Positions 47,671-59,536 of a DNA stretch of 64,000 nt are shown here, in pieces. The translations under genes and the position numbers were made by a program. The notes under the pieces are model-generated. The model had not been told where the DNA came from, made no database searches, and saw nothing but the letters and a program-made list of their open reading frames with translations. Origin of the DNA: Candidatus Paraprochloron terpiosi LD05 (lineage in GTDB: Bacteria > Cyanobacteriota > Cyanobacteriia > Cyanobacteriales > Prochloraceae); assembly GCA_018141785.1 (NCBI GenBank), contig CP073341.1:2403422-2467421 (forward strand). The letters are read 5' to 3'. How positions within the stretch are numbered: the stretch's first letter is position 1; each line of letters opens with the position of its first letter.

Positions 47671-48136
47671 TGGGCTTTCAGTAGCCCTGGCGGGAGTTGG
47701 CAAGCCAATCCTACCGAGCCTCTGGGCTGGTTTACAATGCAACCCCACAATCGAATCATTCGAGCCCCATTCAAATCCGCATCACATTTATTCCCACAAT
47801 GCCCACAAACGAACCTCTTGCCATTCCTATAGGATTTCCCTTTTATTGGATGGATAGAGAGGCATTTGTGGCAAGTTTGGCTGGTATATGCAGGAGGTAC
47901 AGCCAACAGCTTCACCCCTTCCCGGATGCTTTTATATTCCAGAAATAGCCTGAGTTGGTAGAAGGCCCACGAATTAGAGCGCCTTCTTTCGGTTTTTGAC
48001 CGAGGCTGTGCGTTAAGCCTTTCCCTTATACCTGTCAAATCTTCAATGGCGATAGAAGCCTTGTGTTTTATGGCTTCACGGATAATTTGAATGATTAGAG
48101 TCGAGGGAGCTGCCACGCAGCTCGCCCCTCTCCTAC

Positions 48137-48166
48137 GACACCGAAGGTGCCGCCTTTGGCGTCCCG
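48137..48166 (+). repeat. Small imperfect palindrome P2, copy 1
   Basis: GACACCGAAGG, then TGCCGC, then CTTTGGCGTCC. Further copies at 48270-48298 and 49121-49150, all in intron B4, and a related partial form at 38685-38709 in the M20 gene. Confidence 0.8.
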
Positions 48167-48179
48167 GACGTGCGGGTTT

Positions 48180-48205
48180 CCCCCGCCATTAATCAATGCC
48201 GGGGG
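48180..48205 (+). repeat. Small GC palindrome P1 (in domain V of intron B4)
   Basis: CCCCCGCCATTAATCAATGC and GGGGG. It replaces most of the 5' strand of domain V. Confidence 0.85.
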
Positions 48206-48269
48206 CTCAGGTGCTTCTATGCCAATGGGAGGCGCGCTTTAACGATACCTTCCACTATGCGCGGATTGT

Positions 48270-48298
48270 GACACCGAAGGTGCCGCCCTTAGCGTCCC
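48270..48298 (+). repeat. Small palindrome P2, copy 2
   Basis: GACACCGAAGGTGCCGCCC then TTAGCGTCCC, in the HNH remnant of intron B4. Confidence 0.75.
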
Positions 48299-49120
48299 TT
48301 CTGCAATTGGTGGCAGTATCGGTGGAGAGCAACTAGGTTTTTCTTCTTCGAGTTGTTATGGTTCCCATCTCGGTGGTGCAACTCCACACGACCATCTATC
48401 TCCATGAACAATCGGTTGCAATGAGCACATTTTCCCTTCTGTCGCCTTATGGCTTCAGCGGTAGGCCCTAGCTCTGGGCTGCACGACTCTGTAACAGAAG
48501 CCGTTGTAAGCGTTTGACCTTAGCTTTGTGATTGTTATGCATGCGCTTTGAAGATGCACCGCTGTAACCGAAAGACCTGCCCACGGAATTGCTTCCACGG
48601 CAAATCCTTCCAGACATCGTCAGCCCTCAGGCTTATTTCTCGCGCCCGCAGGTATACTGCTAGGTGAAGTCGTAAGTCTCTCAGACTGCGGTATTCGATT
48701 GAAGCATGGTTAGTGACTTGCACAGTTCAGGCTCCTTGTATCGCTCTGATAATTACGTTGGTTTTCTTCTCTGTAGAAACCATCGGGCAGTTACGCCCTT
48801 CTTACCCTCACCCTTCCGATAAACCGATAATCAGTCGGTTCCACCATCTCACCTGTTGGGCTTGGAATCCCCTGCTTTGATGGAAGTTGAGCGAGTAATC
48901 ACGAGTTCCGAACAAACTATTGCTATGAACCCTTGGGACTCATCCCTTGTGTCATCACCAGCTCAGGAATGTAAGTGGCTGTCTTTCCCCTTACGAGCCT
49001 TTTTCGGTGTCTCTTCTGTCGTGTGTAGCGGCCATCAAAGCAGTGTCTCATATTAGGTCTTTTCTCAGATGATTCACGTTAAGTTATCCCGGTATTCTCC
49101 CTGTTAGCGGTGTTACCGAC

Positions 49121-49150
49121 GACACCGAAGGTGCCGCCCAAGGCGTCCCG
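49121..49150 (+). repeat. Small palindrome P2, copy 3
   Basis: GACACCGAAGGTGCCGCCCA then AGGCGTCCCG, in the 5' ribozyme part of intron B4. Confidence 0.78.
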
Positions 49151-50047
49151 CTCGTCAGCTCCAGTCCCGCCCTGTTGCCAGCTTCAGCCTGGTGATTAAC
49201 CTCACAGTGGCCAGCCCGGAGGGCGCGGCTGCGCAGGAGCAGGGGATTCACGTGATTCCTTCACGGGAGAGGCTCGGTTACACGATTTCTGACCGTGCCC
49301 TCACTCTCATAGTTCATTCAGTTGTCAAGGTTTTGGTAATCACTACCTTAGAGGTTCGGTAACCCTATTTGGATTCCCTAATTTCTCTCTTGTTTCCCTT
49401 GCGGGTCTCTCGTTCAGGTAGGAGTCGGTTGGTCTGTTTTCAGCCCCTTTCGGTGGCCTAGATTGGCAGTTCCGATGTCCCGAAAACTGAGCAATAGCTT
49501 ATGTTTGGCTTACGCCGCGCTCTCTGCGAGTCTCCGAGCGGCTACTTTCGCGCTTGATCGAGCCGCACGAGACGTTATGATTCATCCACGTTTGGTCACG
49601 CAAAGACACAAAGCCCGCGAAGGATGAGGAGGAGACGGTGCTATCCCGCAGTAGGGGTGTAATTGTGTTCCTTTGCGTCTTAGCGCCTTGGCGCGAGGTT
49701 TGGAATCTTCTCTCCCGTCCCGATAACCGTTTCAATACCTCCCGACATCTACGTCGGGAACTACGTGTGCCTTGGGACACTTTTCTTTGGAGAGAAGCTC
49801 TAACCCTAGAGAACCTATCTCTGGTTTTGTTTAAAGCCTCGCCTGACCATGATTGGCCAGTACTGGTTACAGCAATATCTCGCCTCCCGAAATCCACCCC
49901 GATAACCTCTTGGGTGTCAGGCACATTGGGAGGCTCTGACTTAATCTGGACGTGTATATAGAATTTACCGTCTTTGTGCAGGCAAACCTGAGCACTAGTG
50001 GGATTTTGCCCCTTCAATCGCTCTACATGGTATCGACTGACCCCCGC

Positions 50048-50073
50048 CCCCCGCCATTAATCAATGCCGGGGG
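50048..50073 (+). repeat. Small GC palindrome P1 (in tnpB N-terminal part)
   Basis: CCCCCGCCATTAATCAATGC and GGGGG, flanked by a further outer CCCCCG/CCGGGGG pair. Confidence 0.85.
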
Positions 50074-50499
50074 CCGGGGGGACTTTGATTCGTTTCCCAG
50101 TAGTGCTTAGGCTTACCAGAAACCCATCCTCGATAATCCGAAACGTTCTGGAATCGCAATCAAAGCTGGTAGGGGCAAAATCTTTGGGTTTGCTTTTCTT
50201 AGCCTTAGTGGCCAGTCTATTGGCTGCTACCCTGGCACAGAGCAAGAACAACATGGTTGGCCGTTAAACCAAATTTGGCTTTGGCTTCCCTATAACAGAC
50301 TGCCTGAATACTATTTCGGTTGGTCAGCCTAGGATTCACCGTTTCGTTAATCCAGCTGCAAGCATCAGCAAATGCCACCGCAGTATCGGTCAGAGCGCGA
50401 TACTGTTCGTCGGTAGTCTCTAAGCCAATGCATACAGTCAGGATTTGTTCCATGGGTTCCTCAAAAACTCACTATATGAAATTATATCACAAAATAGAA

Positions 50500-50683
50500 G
50501 CATGTGGCGCGGCCTTTCCTCTCGCCTTGCTCCCCGCTGCGGGTATAGCGGGAGCCTCCAGGCCGCATTCGGTGAAGATTGTTCCTTGAAAGTTATCCCA
50601 TCAGCAGTTAGAGTGTATCAGGAGGGCTACTCCCAGGGAGTAGCTGTCAATAAGTCACTTTATTATATTATTGGAGATACTTC
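50500..50683. other. Structured leader between tnpB remnant and ppa
   Basis: Contains a GCTCCCCGCT / AGCGGGAGC hairpin (50529-50555) nested in GCGGCCT / AGGCCGC arms, likely the left-end structure of the TnpB element. A GGCTACTCCC / GGGAGTAGC hairpin at 50626-50645 lies in the ppa leader. Confidence 0.5.
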
Positions 50684-51155
50684 GTGGATCTGTCCCGCAT
50701 TCCCGCTCAACCGAAACCTGGTCTGATTAACGTTTTGATTGAAATACCGGCAGGCAGTAAAAATAAATACGAGTTTGATAAAGATTTGAATGCTTTTGCT
50801 CTGGATCGGGTGCTTTACTCCTCTGTTCAGTATCCCTATGATTACGGTTTCGTACCCAATACCCTAGCCGATGATGGGGATCCTCTCGATGGGATGGTTA
50901 TAATTGAGCAGCCCACTTTTCCAGGCTGCGTTATTGCAGCGCGACCTATAGGAATGCTGGAAATGATTGATGGAGGCGATCAGGACGAGAAAATTCTCTG
51001 CGTTCCCGACCAAGATCCTCGCTATAGTCAAGTTAAGTCGCTGAAAAACATTGCCCAACATCGGTTAGACGAAATTGCTGAATTTTTCAGGACTTATAAG
51101 AATTTGGAAAAGAAAGTGACCCAAATTCTAGGTTGGAAGGATGTAGATTTAGTCC
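50684..51155 (+). CDS. ppa: Inorganic pyrophosphatase, exon 1 (interrupted by intron B2)
   Basis: 157 codons plus one base from GTG at 50684 ([20 protein letters not shown]), GGAG 9 nt upstream. Family I PPase residues include [20 protein letters not shown] and the metal site [10 protein letters not shown]. All catalytic residues are in this exon. Unspliced translation would end after RAARS at 51172 (162 residues), so some activity might survive without splicing. It hydrolyses PPi to drive biosynthesis. Confidence 0.95.
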
Positions 51156-53679
<2,524 letters not shown>

Positions 53680-53714
53680 AACCTCTATTGGAAAAATGCA
53701 TTAAAGCAGGGTAA
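53680..53714 (+). CDS. ppa: Inorganic pyrophosphatase, exon 2
   Basis: 35 bp completing the split codon and adding QPLLEKCIKAG and a stop, the normal PPase C-terminus. Spliced protein 168 aa. Confidence 0.9.
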
Positions 53715-53783
53715 AGGCAGTATATTTACGTTTGTGTAGGGGCGCAAGGCTTGCGCCCATAAAAACAAGATCTAATTCAAAAA

Positions 53784-54242
53784 ATGGGTAAAATAATTCG
53801 TGGAGCAATTTTTGTGGTGGATGACAATATTGATACAGATCAAATCATTCCAGCAGAATATCTAACTTTAGTACCATCAAAACAGGATGAATACGAAAAG
53901 TTAGGCACTTATGCTATGGCAGGATTGCCCCATCGTTATGGCAAATTTGTCGAGCAAGGAGCAATGAAAACCAAATATCCCATTATTATAGCTGGAGAAA
54001 ATTTTGGTTGTGGTTCCTCCCGGGAACACGCTCCTATTGCTTTGGGAGCCTCAGGAGTAAAAGCTGTAGTAGCTCAGTCCTATGCTCGGATCTTTTTCCG
54101 CAACTGCTCCGCTACGGGAGAGCTTTATCCTTGGGAGTCGGAGGTAAGACTCTGTAATTTGTTTACTACAGGTCAAGACTGCTCCATTGAATTCGAGAAT
54201 AATCAGCTGATTAACCACACTCTGGGTCAAGTATATAATCTC
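53784..54242 (+). CDS. leuD: 3-isopropylmalate dehydratase small subunit, exon 1 (interrupted by intron B3)
   Basis: 153 codons: VVDDNIDTDQIIPAEYLTL, then KYPIIIAGENFGCGSSREHA and RIFFRNCSATGELYPWE are the LeuD hallmarks (swivel domain with the substrate loop). The exon ends VYNL and joins 56754 as KSLGEVEPVIDAGG. LeuCD isomerises isopropylmalate in leucine synthesis. Unspliced product would end VRLVPSK, lacking the conserved end. Confidence 0.95.
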
Positions 54243-54271
54243 GTGCGGCTCGTTCCTAGCAAGTAAAGTCG

Positions 54272-54296
54272 CGCCCGCCATCGAGGATGCCGGGCG
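54272..54296 (+). repeat. Small GC palindrome P1 variant (in intron B3 domain I)
   Basis: CGCCCGCCAT and ATGCCGGGCG arms, the outer bases differing from other copies but still pairing with each other. Confidence 0.8.
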
Positions 54297-54939
54297 AACG
54301 AAGCTAGGGCAGGGTTCTAGACAAACTGGAGCTGCAATCTAAGCCCGGAAACAGGCTGAAACAGTTCCTGACCAGCTGAACCTTGACAACTGAATGAACT
54401 ATGAGAGTGAGGGCATGGTCAGAAATCATGTAACCAAGCCTCTCCCGTGAGGGAATCACGTGAATCCTTACCTGGCCACAGTGAGATTAATCATCAGGCT
54501 GAAGCTGGCAACAGGGCGGTAAAGTGCGGCCAAGCGGTTAGGCAGAGATACTTCCGCTAACAGGGAGAACACCGGGACAACTTAACGTGAATCATCTGAG
54601 AAAAGACCTAATATACGACACTGTCGGAAGGCCGTTACAGACGACAGAAGAAACACCGAAAAAAACTCGCAAGACCATAGGTTAGCATTTGCATTCCTGA
54701 GTTGGTGATAGGTCAATGGATGAGTCCCAAGGGTTCGTAACAATAGTTCATTCGGAACGAGTAAAAACTCGCTCAACTTCCATCAAAACAAGGGATTCCA
54801 AGCTTGACATGTGAGATGGTGGGGTCGCCTGATTAACGGCCTAACGGAAAAGCGAGGGTAAGAAGGGCGTAACTGCCCGATGGTTTCTACAGAGAAGATA
54901 CCCAATGTAATTATCAGAGCGACTAATGAGGTCAAAACT

Positions 54940-56325
54940 GTGAACATCACTAAACAGACTTCAATCGAATACCCCAGTTTAAAAGCCTTGAGGCTCCACT
55001 TAGCAGTATTCCTGCTGGCGGGGAAGATTGGCCGGAGGGCTGATGACGTCTGGAAAGACCTGCCATGGAAGAAATTCCGACGACAGGTATTTCGGTTACA
55101 ACGGGCAATCTTTAAAGCGCAAGAGAACAAGCAAAAAGCCAAGGTCAAACGTTTACAACGGCTCCTATTACAGAGTCGTGCTGCCCAAGCACTGGCCGTA
55201 AAACAAGTAACACAGTTAAACACAGGGCGTAAGTCCCCCGGAGTTGACGGCAAAACCGCACTCTCCACAAGAGAGCGTCTAGTGTTGTGCCAAAGGCTGA
55301 ACAAGCATTGGCACCACTGGAAACACCAACAACTGAGAAGGGTAAACATCCCCAAGCCGAATGGCAAAACACGGGGATTAGGCATCCCGATAATAGCCGA
55401 CAGGGCGTGGCAAGCGTTGCTCAAGTTAGCAGCCGAGCCTGCCTACGAAGCAACTGCCGGAGAAAGAAGCTATGGCTTCAGACCTGGTCGCTGTACTGCG
55501 GACGCACAACAGTTGATTTTCATCAATCTTAGCAGCAATGCAAAAGGTAAGAACAAGCTGGTTTTGGAAACAGACATCAGTAAATGCTTCGACGAAATTG
55601 ACCATAAAGTCATGCTCAAAGGAGTAGTCCTACCTAAAGAGGCTCTCAAAGGTCTCAAACTGGCTGTAAAAGCTGGCGTTCGCGGTGAATACCCCTCCAG
55701 TATTAAGGGTACGCCCCAGGGTGGAGTGATTTCACCCCTACTGGCCAACATCGCCCTAGATGGATTCGAGAACCTAGGGTTTGACCAATGGATAGGGAGT
55801 CGCAGAGATGGGACTCTCATAAGAGGTATTCGTTACGCGGACGACGCGGTCTTTATATGTAAAACCGGAGCTAATATCCAGCAGTTACGGAAAGATATCG
55901 ACGAATTTTTGAAGTCCAGAGGGCTAAGAATCAACGAAACTAAGACTAAGGTGAGTAAAGCTACGGATGGATTCGACTTCCTGGGGTGGCGCTTTCGTGT
56001 CAATTCCCGTGGAGTCTTTAAATCCACACCGAGTTCCGATAATTATGCAGACATAAAGGCTAAGGTAAAGGCTACTTGGAGAAATGGCGCAACCACGGAG
56101 GCTCGCCTAAAAAGGATAGAATCACAAGTCCGAGGTTGGAGGCAATACCATAAAAACTGCGATATGAGTAAACACGCCCTATGGTCACTGCGAATATGGT
56201 TATGGCGCAAACTAAGAGCGGAAAAACGCAGGATGGCTCAAAAGGAAGCAGAGAAAGCAAGACGTCTGGCTATCAAGGGTAAACCCTTAGGAGCGCGCCT
56301 CGCGCGCTCACATCAAAGCAGATAA
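54940..56325 (+). CDS. Group II intron reverse transcriptase/maturase, RT plus domain X intact (intron B3)
   Basis: 461 aa from GTG 54940, preceded by GAGG; an ATG at 54880 in the same frame would add 20 residues, but B2 has a stop in that stretch. RT motifs are all in one frame: GRKSPGVDGKTAL, NIPKPNGKTRGLGIP, YGFRPGRCTADAQ, TDISKCFDEIDHK, GTPQGGVISPLLANIALDG, RYADDAVFICK with the catalytic Asp pair, FDFLGWRFRVN. Domain X follows (RGWRQYHKNCDMSKHALW). The frame is lost at about 56292, next to the palindrome GAGCGCGCCTCGCGCGCTC. The HNH endonuclease is in another frame. It could still act as a splicing maturase. Confidence 0.88.
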   Translation: MNITKQTSIEYPSLKALRLHLAVFLLAGKIGRRADDVWKDLPWKKFRRQVFRLQRAIFKAQENKQKAKVKRLQRLLLQSRAAQALAVKQVTQLNTGRKSPGVDGKTALSTRERLVLCQRLNKHWHHWKHQQLRRVNIPKPNGKTRGLGIPIIADRAWQALLKLAAEPAYEATAGERSYGFRPGRCTADAQQLIFINLSSNAKGKNKLVLETDISKCFDEIDHKVMLKGVVLPKEALKGLKLAVKAGVRGEYPSSIKGTPQGGVISPLLANIALDGFENLGFDQWIGSRRDGTLIRGIRYADDAVFICKTGANIQQLRKDIDEFLKSRGLRINETKTKVSKATDGFDFLGWRFRVNSRGVFKSTPSSDNYADIKAKVKATWRNGATTEARLKRIESQVRGWRQYHKNCDMSKHALWSLRIWLWRKLRAEKRRMAQKEAEKARRLAIKGKPLGARLARSHQSR

Positions 56326-56669
56326 AGAAAGCCTTCCCAACAGTTCCCTGGAAAGTCAATAGCCACGTAATGGTCAAAGAAAATGCCTCACCCTACAATG
56401 GCAATGTACGTTATTGGGTCGGTCGAAACTCCAAATTATATGATGGGCCAACCGCTAAAGCTATCAAACGACAAAAGTACAAGTGTATGCATTGCAATCA
56501 ACCGTTCATGGAGATAAATGGAGCCGTGGAATTGCACCACATCGATGGCAACCATAACAACTGGAAAGACAAAAATCTAGTTGCCCTCCACCGGGAATGT
56601 CACCAGGCGCAAGCGGTACACCGCAAGCGCATTAAAGACGGACTCGCAAAGCGCGCCGTTAAGGCATAG
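56326..56669 (+). pseudogene. HNH endonuclease part of the B3 intron protein, out of frame
   Basis: Frame continues as AFPTVPWKVNSHVMVKENAS, then CMHCNQPF, GAVELHHIDGNHNNW and ALHRECHQ, ending KRAVKA. It matches the C-terminus of the B2 protein. There is no own start with a ribosome site, so it is probably not translated. Confidence 0.82.
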
Positions 56670-56753
56670 GAATACCTAAGCCGGATGAGGTGAAAGTCTC
56701 ACGTCCGGTTTATCGGAGAGGGGCGAGATGGCAACATCTCCCTCGACTCTAAT

Positions 56754-56840
56754 AAATCCTTAGGAGAGGTGGAACCGGTAATTGACGCTGGGGGTATTTT
56801 CCCCTATGCTCGCGCTACAGGAATGATTGCCAAGATTTAA
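56754..56840 (+). CDS. leuD: 3-isopropylmalate dehydratase small subunit, exon 2
   Basis: 28 codons plus stop: KSLGEVEPVIDAGGIFPYAR, ATGMIAKI. The DAGGIFPYAR stretch is the conserved LeuD end. Spliced length 181 aa. Confidence 0.93.
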   Translation, partial: KSLGEVEPVIDAGGIFPYARATGMIAKI

Positions 56841-56865
56841 TTGGACTTAACAAGAGAAAACTTCC

Positions 56866-57225
56866 ATGCTGTTAAAGTGTACCACTCGTCATATACGTAT
56901 TTATACCGCTGAAGTCAAGCAGAACGAACTAGTGGAGAATGATCGGGTTTTAACCTTAGATTTAGACCCCGATAATGAATTGAATTGGAATGAAGATGTG
57001 ATCGCCCTCATCCACCGCAAATTTAATGATTTAGTAGAAGCAAGTAGCGGTCTAGATTTGACAGAATACAATCTCCGTCGAATCGGTTCTGATCTAGAGC
57101 ACTTTATCCGCTCCCTCCTAGAAAGTGGCGACCTAAGTTATAACCTGGAGGGTCGCGTTCTCAATTACAGTATGGGACTACCTCGGGTCAAGAGCCAGGA
57201 AGATGAAGGAAATTATCATTTATAG
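56866..57225 (+). CDS. ndhM: NAD(P)H-quinone oxidoreductase subunit M
   Basis: 119 aa. Recognised by KCTTRHIRIYTAEVKQNELV, DLDPDNELNW and LRRIGSDLEHFIRSLL, with SRVLNYSMGLP-like text (GRVLNYSMGLPRV). NdhM is a peripheral subunit of the cyanobacterial and plastid NDH-1 complex (photosystem I cyclic electron flow and respiration). It starts 25 nt after leuD and is probably co-transcribed with it, so correct splicing of B3 also shapes its mRNA. Confidence 0.95.
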   Translation: MLLKCTTRHIRIYTAEVKQNELVENDRVLTLDLDPDNELNWNEDVIALIHRKFNDLVEASSGLDLTEYNLRRIGSDLEHFIRSLLESGDLSYNLEGRVLNYSMGLPRVKSQEDEGNYHL

Positions 57226-57496
57226 GGTATGGGGTATGGGGTGTAGTGCTAACTAAAGGTACGCTTCGCGCCCCCACGGGGAAAGGTTTTGGGTTGCATG
57301 ATGTACCCCAGACCCTAGACCCAGACCCCTCTTCGTTCTCGCGCAGAGGCGCTCCGGCACGGAGGTTGGGGCTCCCTGAAGCGCAACCGCTGGATCCTGT
57401 ATATCTCTGCGCCTCTGTGCCTCTGTGAGCTTCCTTCTTCGTTTGGTTTCGTGGACTCAATTTGACATCAATAAGGTAACCAACAACAATTTATAA
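57226..57496. repeat. Intergenic dispersed-repeat region
   Basis: Begins with GGGTATGGGGTATGGGG (as at 17625 and 62645), then a CGCAGAGGCGC / GCGCCTCTGTG inverted pair at 57340-57425. No gene seen. Confidence 0.6.
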
Positions 57497-59110
57497 TCAA
57501 AAAGTTATGTCGATGATTCGTGTTGGCAACTTGGCACCCCTGAGGTTGGCTCTTTTGGGTAACTTAGCACCCTTGAGATTGGCACCGCTCAAGTCGGCGT
57601 CCTGGAGATTAGCTCCGGTGAGGTCGGCGTCCTGAAGATTAGCATTAATTAAATTCGCGTCTTTCAGATTAGCACCTTTAAGAATTGCACCTTCCAGATT
57701 AGCACCTTGGAAATTGACCCGATCCAGGAAAGCAACGCTCATTTGAGCATAGCGCAAGTTAACATGTTGCAACTGAGCACCTTTTAGATTGGCTTCCTCC
57801 AAATTAGCTTCCTCTAGACTGGCACCATTGAGATTAGCTCCAGTAAGGTGAGCATTCCTGAAATTGGCGCCATTGAGATTGGTACCCTGAAGGTTGGCTC
57901 CATTTAAATGAGCACGGTGGAAGTCAGCTAGATCCGAGTAAGCACCTTGAAGGTTAATTCCTTGGAGTTGGGCGTCCTGAAGGTTAGCCATTTGGAAGTG
58001 AGCACCTTGGAAATGGGCACCCTGAAGGTTGGCGGATTGGAGGGTAGCAAGATAGAGGTTGGCACCTTGAAGATCGACTCCTTTCAGTTGGATCCCGCTT
58101 AAATTGCAATTCTCGCATGCACCGGTTGTGAACAACTTATTGAGCAAACAGTCCATTCTCCTCGCTACGGGATAATCTCCATGATCAATCTGGGCAGGTT
58201 TTGGTAACAGAGGAGTTGTCAAAACAGAAGCGGCTACACTCAACCCTGCCAATCCTACTAGGGGCATTAATTTGCCCATCACAGCTGTTGGTGGTTTGCT
58301 TACTACAGGAATGGGTTTGAGTGCTTGCCGGGCTGTTTCAGCATTGGGAAAGCGATTTTTGGACTTCGGTTCCACCATTTTTGCCAGCCAGCGACTATAC
58401 TGGGGAGTAACCTTACCAGCGAGAGCCTTGAGATTAAAGCGATAATTCTCATCAATGAGTTTACCGATGTCTTTAGATGGAGTTTCCGTCACCAAGCAGA
58501 TTAAAGTTGCCCCTAAACCATATAAGTCAGTAGCTTTGCTCAGGGGTTGTTTCAAGAGCTGCTCAGGGGGCATAAATCCCAAAGAGCCTTTTACCGGCAG
58601 GTGAGTAGCTGCTAGTGAAGATTCTTGACGGACTGCCAAGCCAAAATCCACTAAATATACATTTAAGAGACCAGAGGAACGGTCCACCAGGATATTCTCC
58701 GGTTTGATGTCTCGGTGGAGAATAGGGGGATTCTGTCCTTGGAGGTAAACCAAAATATCCAACACCCCCATGGCAATCTGTTTGACTTCCTGGGGGGTAA
58801 AGTATTGAGTTTGGGCTAAAGTTGGAGCTTGTTTATATTCTTGAACCAAACAAAAACCGGTGGGGGTTTCAAATTCATCCAGGTACACAGGGAGACTGGG
58901 GTGGTGAAGCTGACGCAAGAGTTCAATTTCCCGCTGGTAGGCTTCGTACTCCGCCCAAGTAGCTCCCTGGGCAAATTTAAATTCTTTAATAAGTACCGGT
59001 CGTTGGCTTTTTGTCTGAATGGCTAGATAGGTTACACCACTGATATTTTGGCTTAATTCCCGTTTGATTTCATAGCCTTGTGAGTTGAAGTCTGTCTTAT
59101 TGCTGCTCAT
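57497..59110 (-). CDS. Ser/Thr protein kinase with pentapeptide-repeat domain
   Basis: 537 aa. Kinase domain 13-265: Lys42 in PVLIKEF, Glu in the C-helix, HRDIKPEN at 132-139, VDFG at 154-157 and MPPEQ at 180-184. A hydrophobic span (residues 281-302) follows. Next is a short Cys pair (CENCNLSG), then pentapeptide repeats A(N/D)LxG from about 337 to 520, which fold into a right-handed beta-helix. The layout resembles SpkB-type kinases of cyanobacteria, although the N-terminal Cys cluster of SpkB is not seen. It probably has a membrane anchor, with the beta-helix on the other side; that is inference. Confidence 0.9.
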   Translation of the reverse strand: MSSNKTDFNSQGYEIKRELSQNISGVTYLAIQTKSQRPVLIKEFKFAQGATWAEYEAYQREIELLRQLHHPSLPVYLDEFETPTGFCLVQEYKQAPTLAQTQYFTPQEVKQIAMGVLDILVYLQGQNPPILHRDIKPENILVDRSSGLLNVYLVDFGLAVRQESSLAATHLPVKGSLGFMPPEQLLKQPLSKATDLYGLGATLICLVTETPSKDIGKLIDENYRFNLKALAGKVTPQYSRWLAKMVEPKSKNRFPNAETARQALKPIPVVSKPPTAVMGKLMPLVGLAGLSVAASVLTTPLLPKPAQIDHGDYPVARRMDCLLNKLFTTGACENCNLSGIQLKGVDLQGANLYLATLQSANLQGAHFQGAHFQMANLQDAQLQGINLQGAYSDLADFHRAHLNGANLQGTNLNGANFRNAHLTGANLNGASLEEANLEEANLKGAQLQHVNLRYAQMSVAFLDRVNFQGANLEGAILKGANLKDANLINANLQDADLTGANLQDADLSGANLKGAKLPKRANLRGAKLPTRIIDITF

Positions 59111-59536
59111 AATGCGTCTCAGTAGGGGTTGGGAGGCGCGACCCGACGAACCTTAGGCAACGCCTTGTTGTTTATTATAATAACTATTGTTGATCTTGGC
59201 ACGGATTTGGGAGTTTTGTTTCACGCAGAGGCACTCGAACGCCGGTAATATGGTGTTCTAATTGATGGGGGGGCGGCTAGGCCTTGTTATAAGATAGCTA
59301 ATGGGCGATCGCTTATTACGTCAATAAATAGCAAATACTCTGCTTATTATAGAAGTATTGCCCATGCTAGGATAGTCAAGGTGCAAATATTCATTGTGAC
59401 CCTGAACTGTAGATTGGGCGACGTGGTCACTGTTGAGGGATATGTTTACATTCTAGCATATCTTTCCCTTCAATTGCCCAATATTTTTATAATAAAATTA
59501 ACAAGAGAGTAATACAAGTAAAAAAGGCCAGGAAAT
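59111..59536. other. Intergenic region between kinase and SNF2 genes
   Basis: 426 bp with a HIP1 octamer at about 59305, AT-rich near 59480-59530 and an AGGCCAGGA ribosome-site-like stretch before 59537. It holds the two divergent promoters; I see no gene. Confidence 0.4.

Larger units (their letters stand above)
48094..49568 (-). mobile_element. Type B group II intron B4 in tnpB, RT domain deleted and domain V disrupted
   Basis: 1475 bp, reading GTGCGGCTCG from 49568 to CTCTAAT at 48094; joining the flanks restores NHNVSIQIIREAI in TnpB. Of the IEP only the first about 100 codons and the HNH remnant (CAHCNRLFMEIDGRVELHH-like) remain; the RT body is deleted at about 48475. Domain V is overwritten by P1 at 48180-48205, and a P2 element follows. 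Self-splicing is not expected. Confidence 0.9.
47553..50453 (-). pseudogene. tnpB: tnpB (IS200/IS605 OrfB-type RNA-guided nuclease), broken and interrupted by intron B4
   Basis: N-terminus from ATG 50453 (ETTDEQYRALTDTAVAFADA). A one-base shift near 50230 moves the frame to ARVAANRLATKAKKSKPKDF. P1 is inserted at 50048-50073. RuvC-I is IGVDFGRRDIAV. About 110 bp of a dispersed repeat interrupts the region after RERRFQ (49590-49700). Intron B4 splits NHNVS | IQIIREAIKHK. RuvC-II is AIEDLTGIRER; the zinc finger (TCHKC ... CGHCGNKCDAD) includes the RuvC-III Asp. Several independent lesions make it a pseudogene. Confidence 0.9.
54243..56753 (+). mobile_element. Type B group II intron B3 in leuD
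   Basis: 2511 bp, GTGCGGCTCG to GACTCTAAT, edges fixed by the LeuD frame. Domain V at about 56680-56713. A P1 variant at 54272-54296 replaces the hairpin tip CGGGGTAACCCG that B2 has there. It contains the best-preserved RT/maturase of the window. Confidence 0.93.

Noticed and set aside
49638..49961. 107-codon plus-strand frame in the tnpB region
   Set aside because: Antisense of the TnpB RuvC-I part and of an inserted dispersed repeat.
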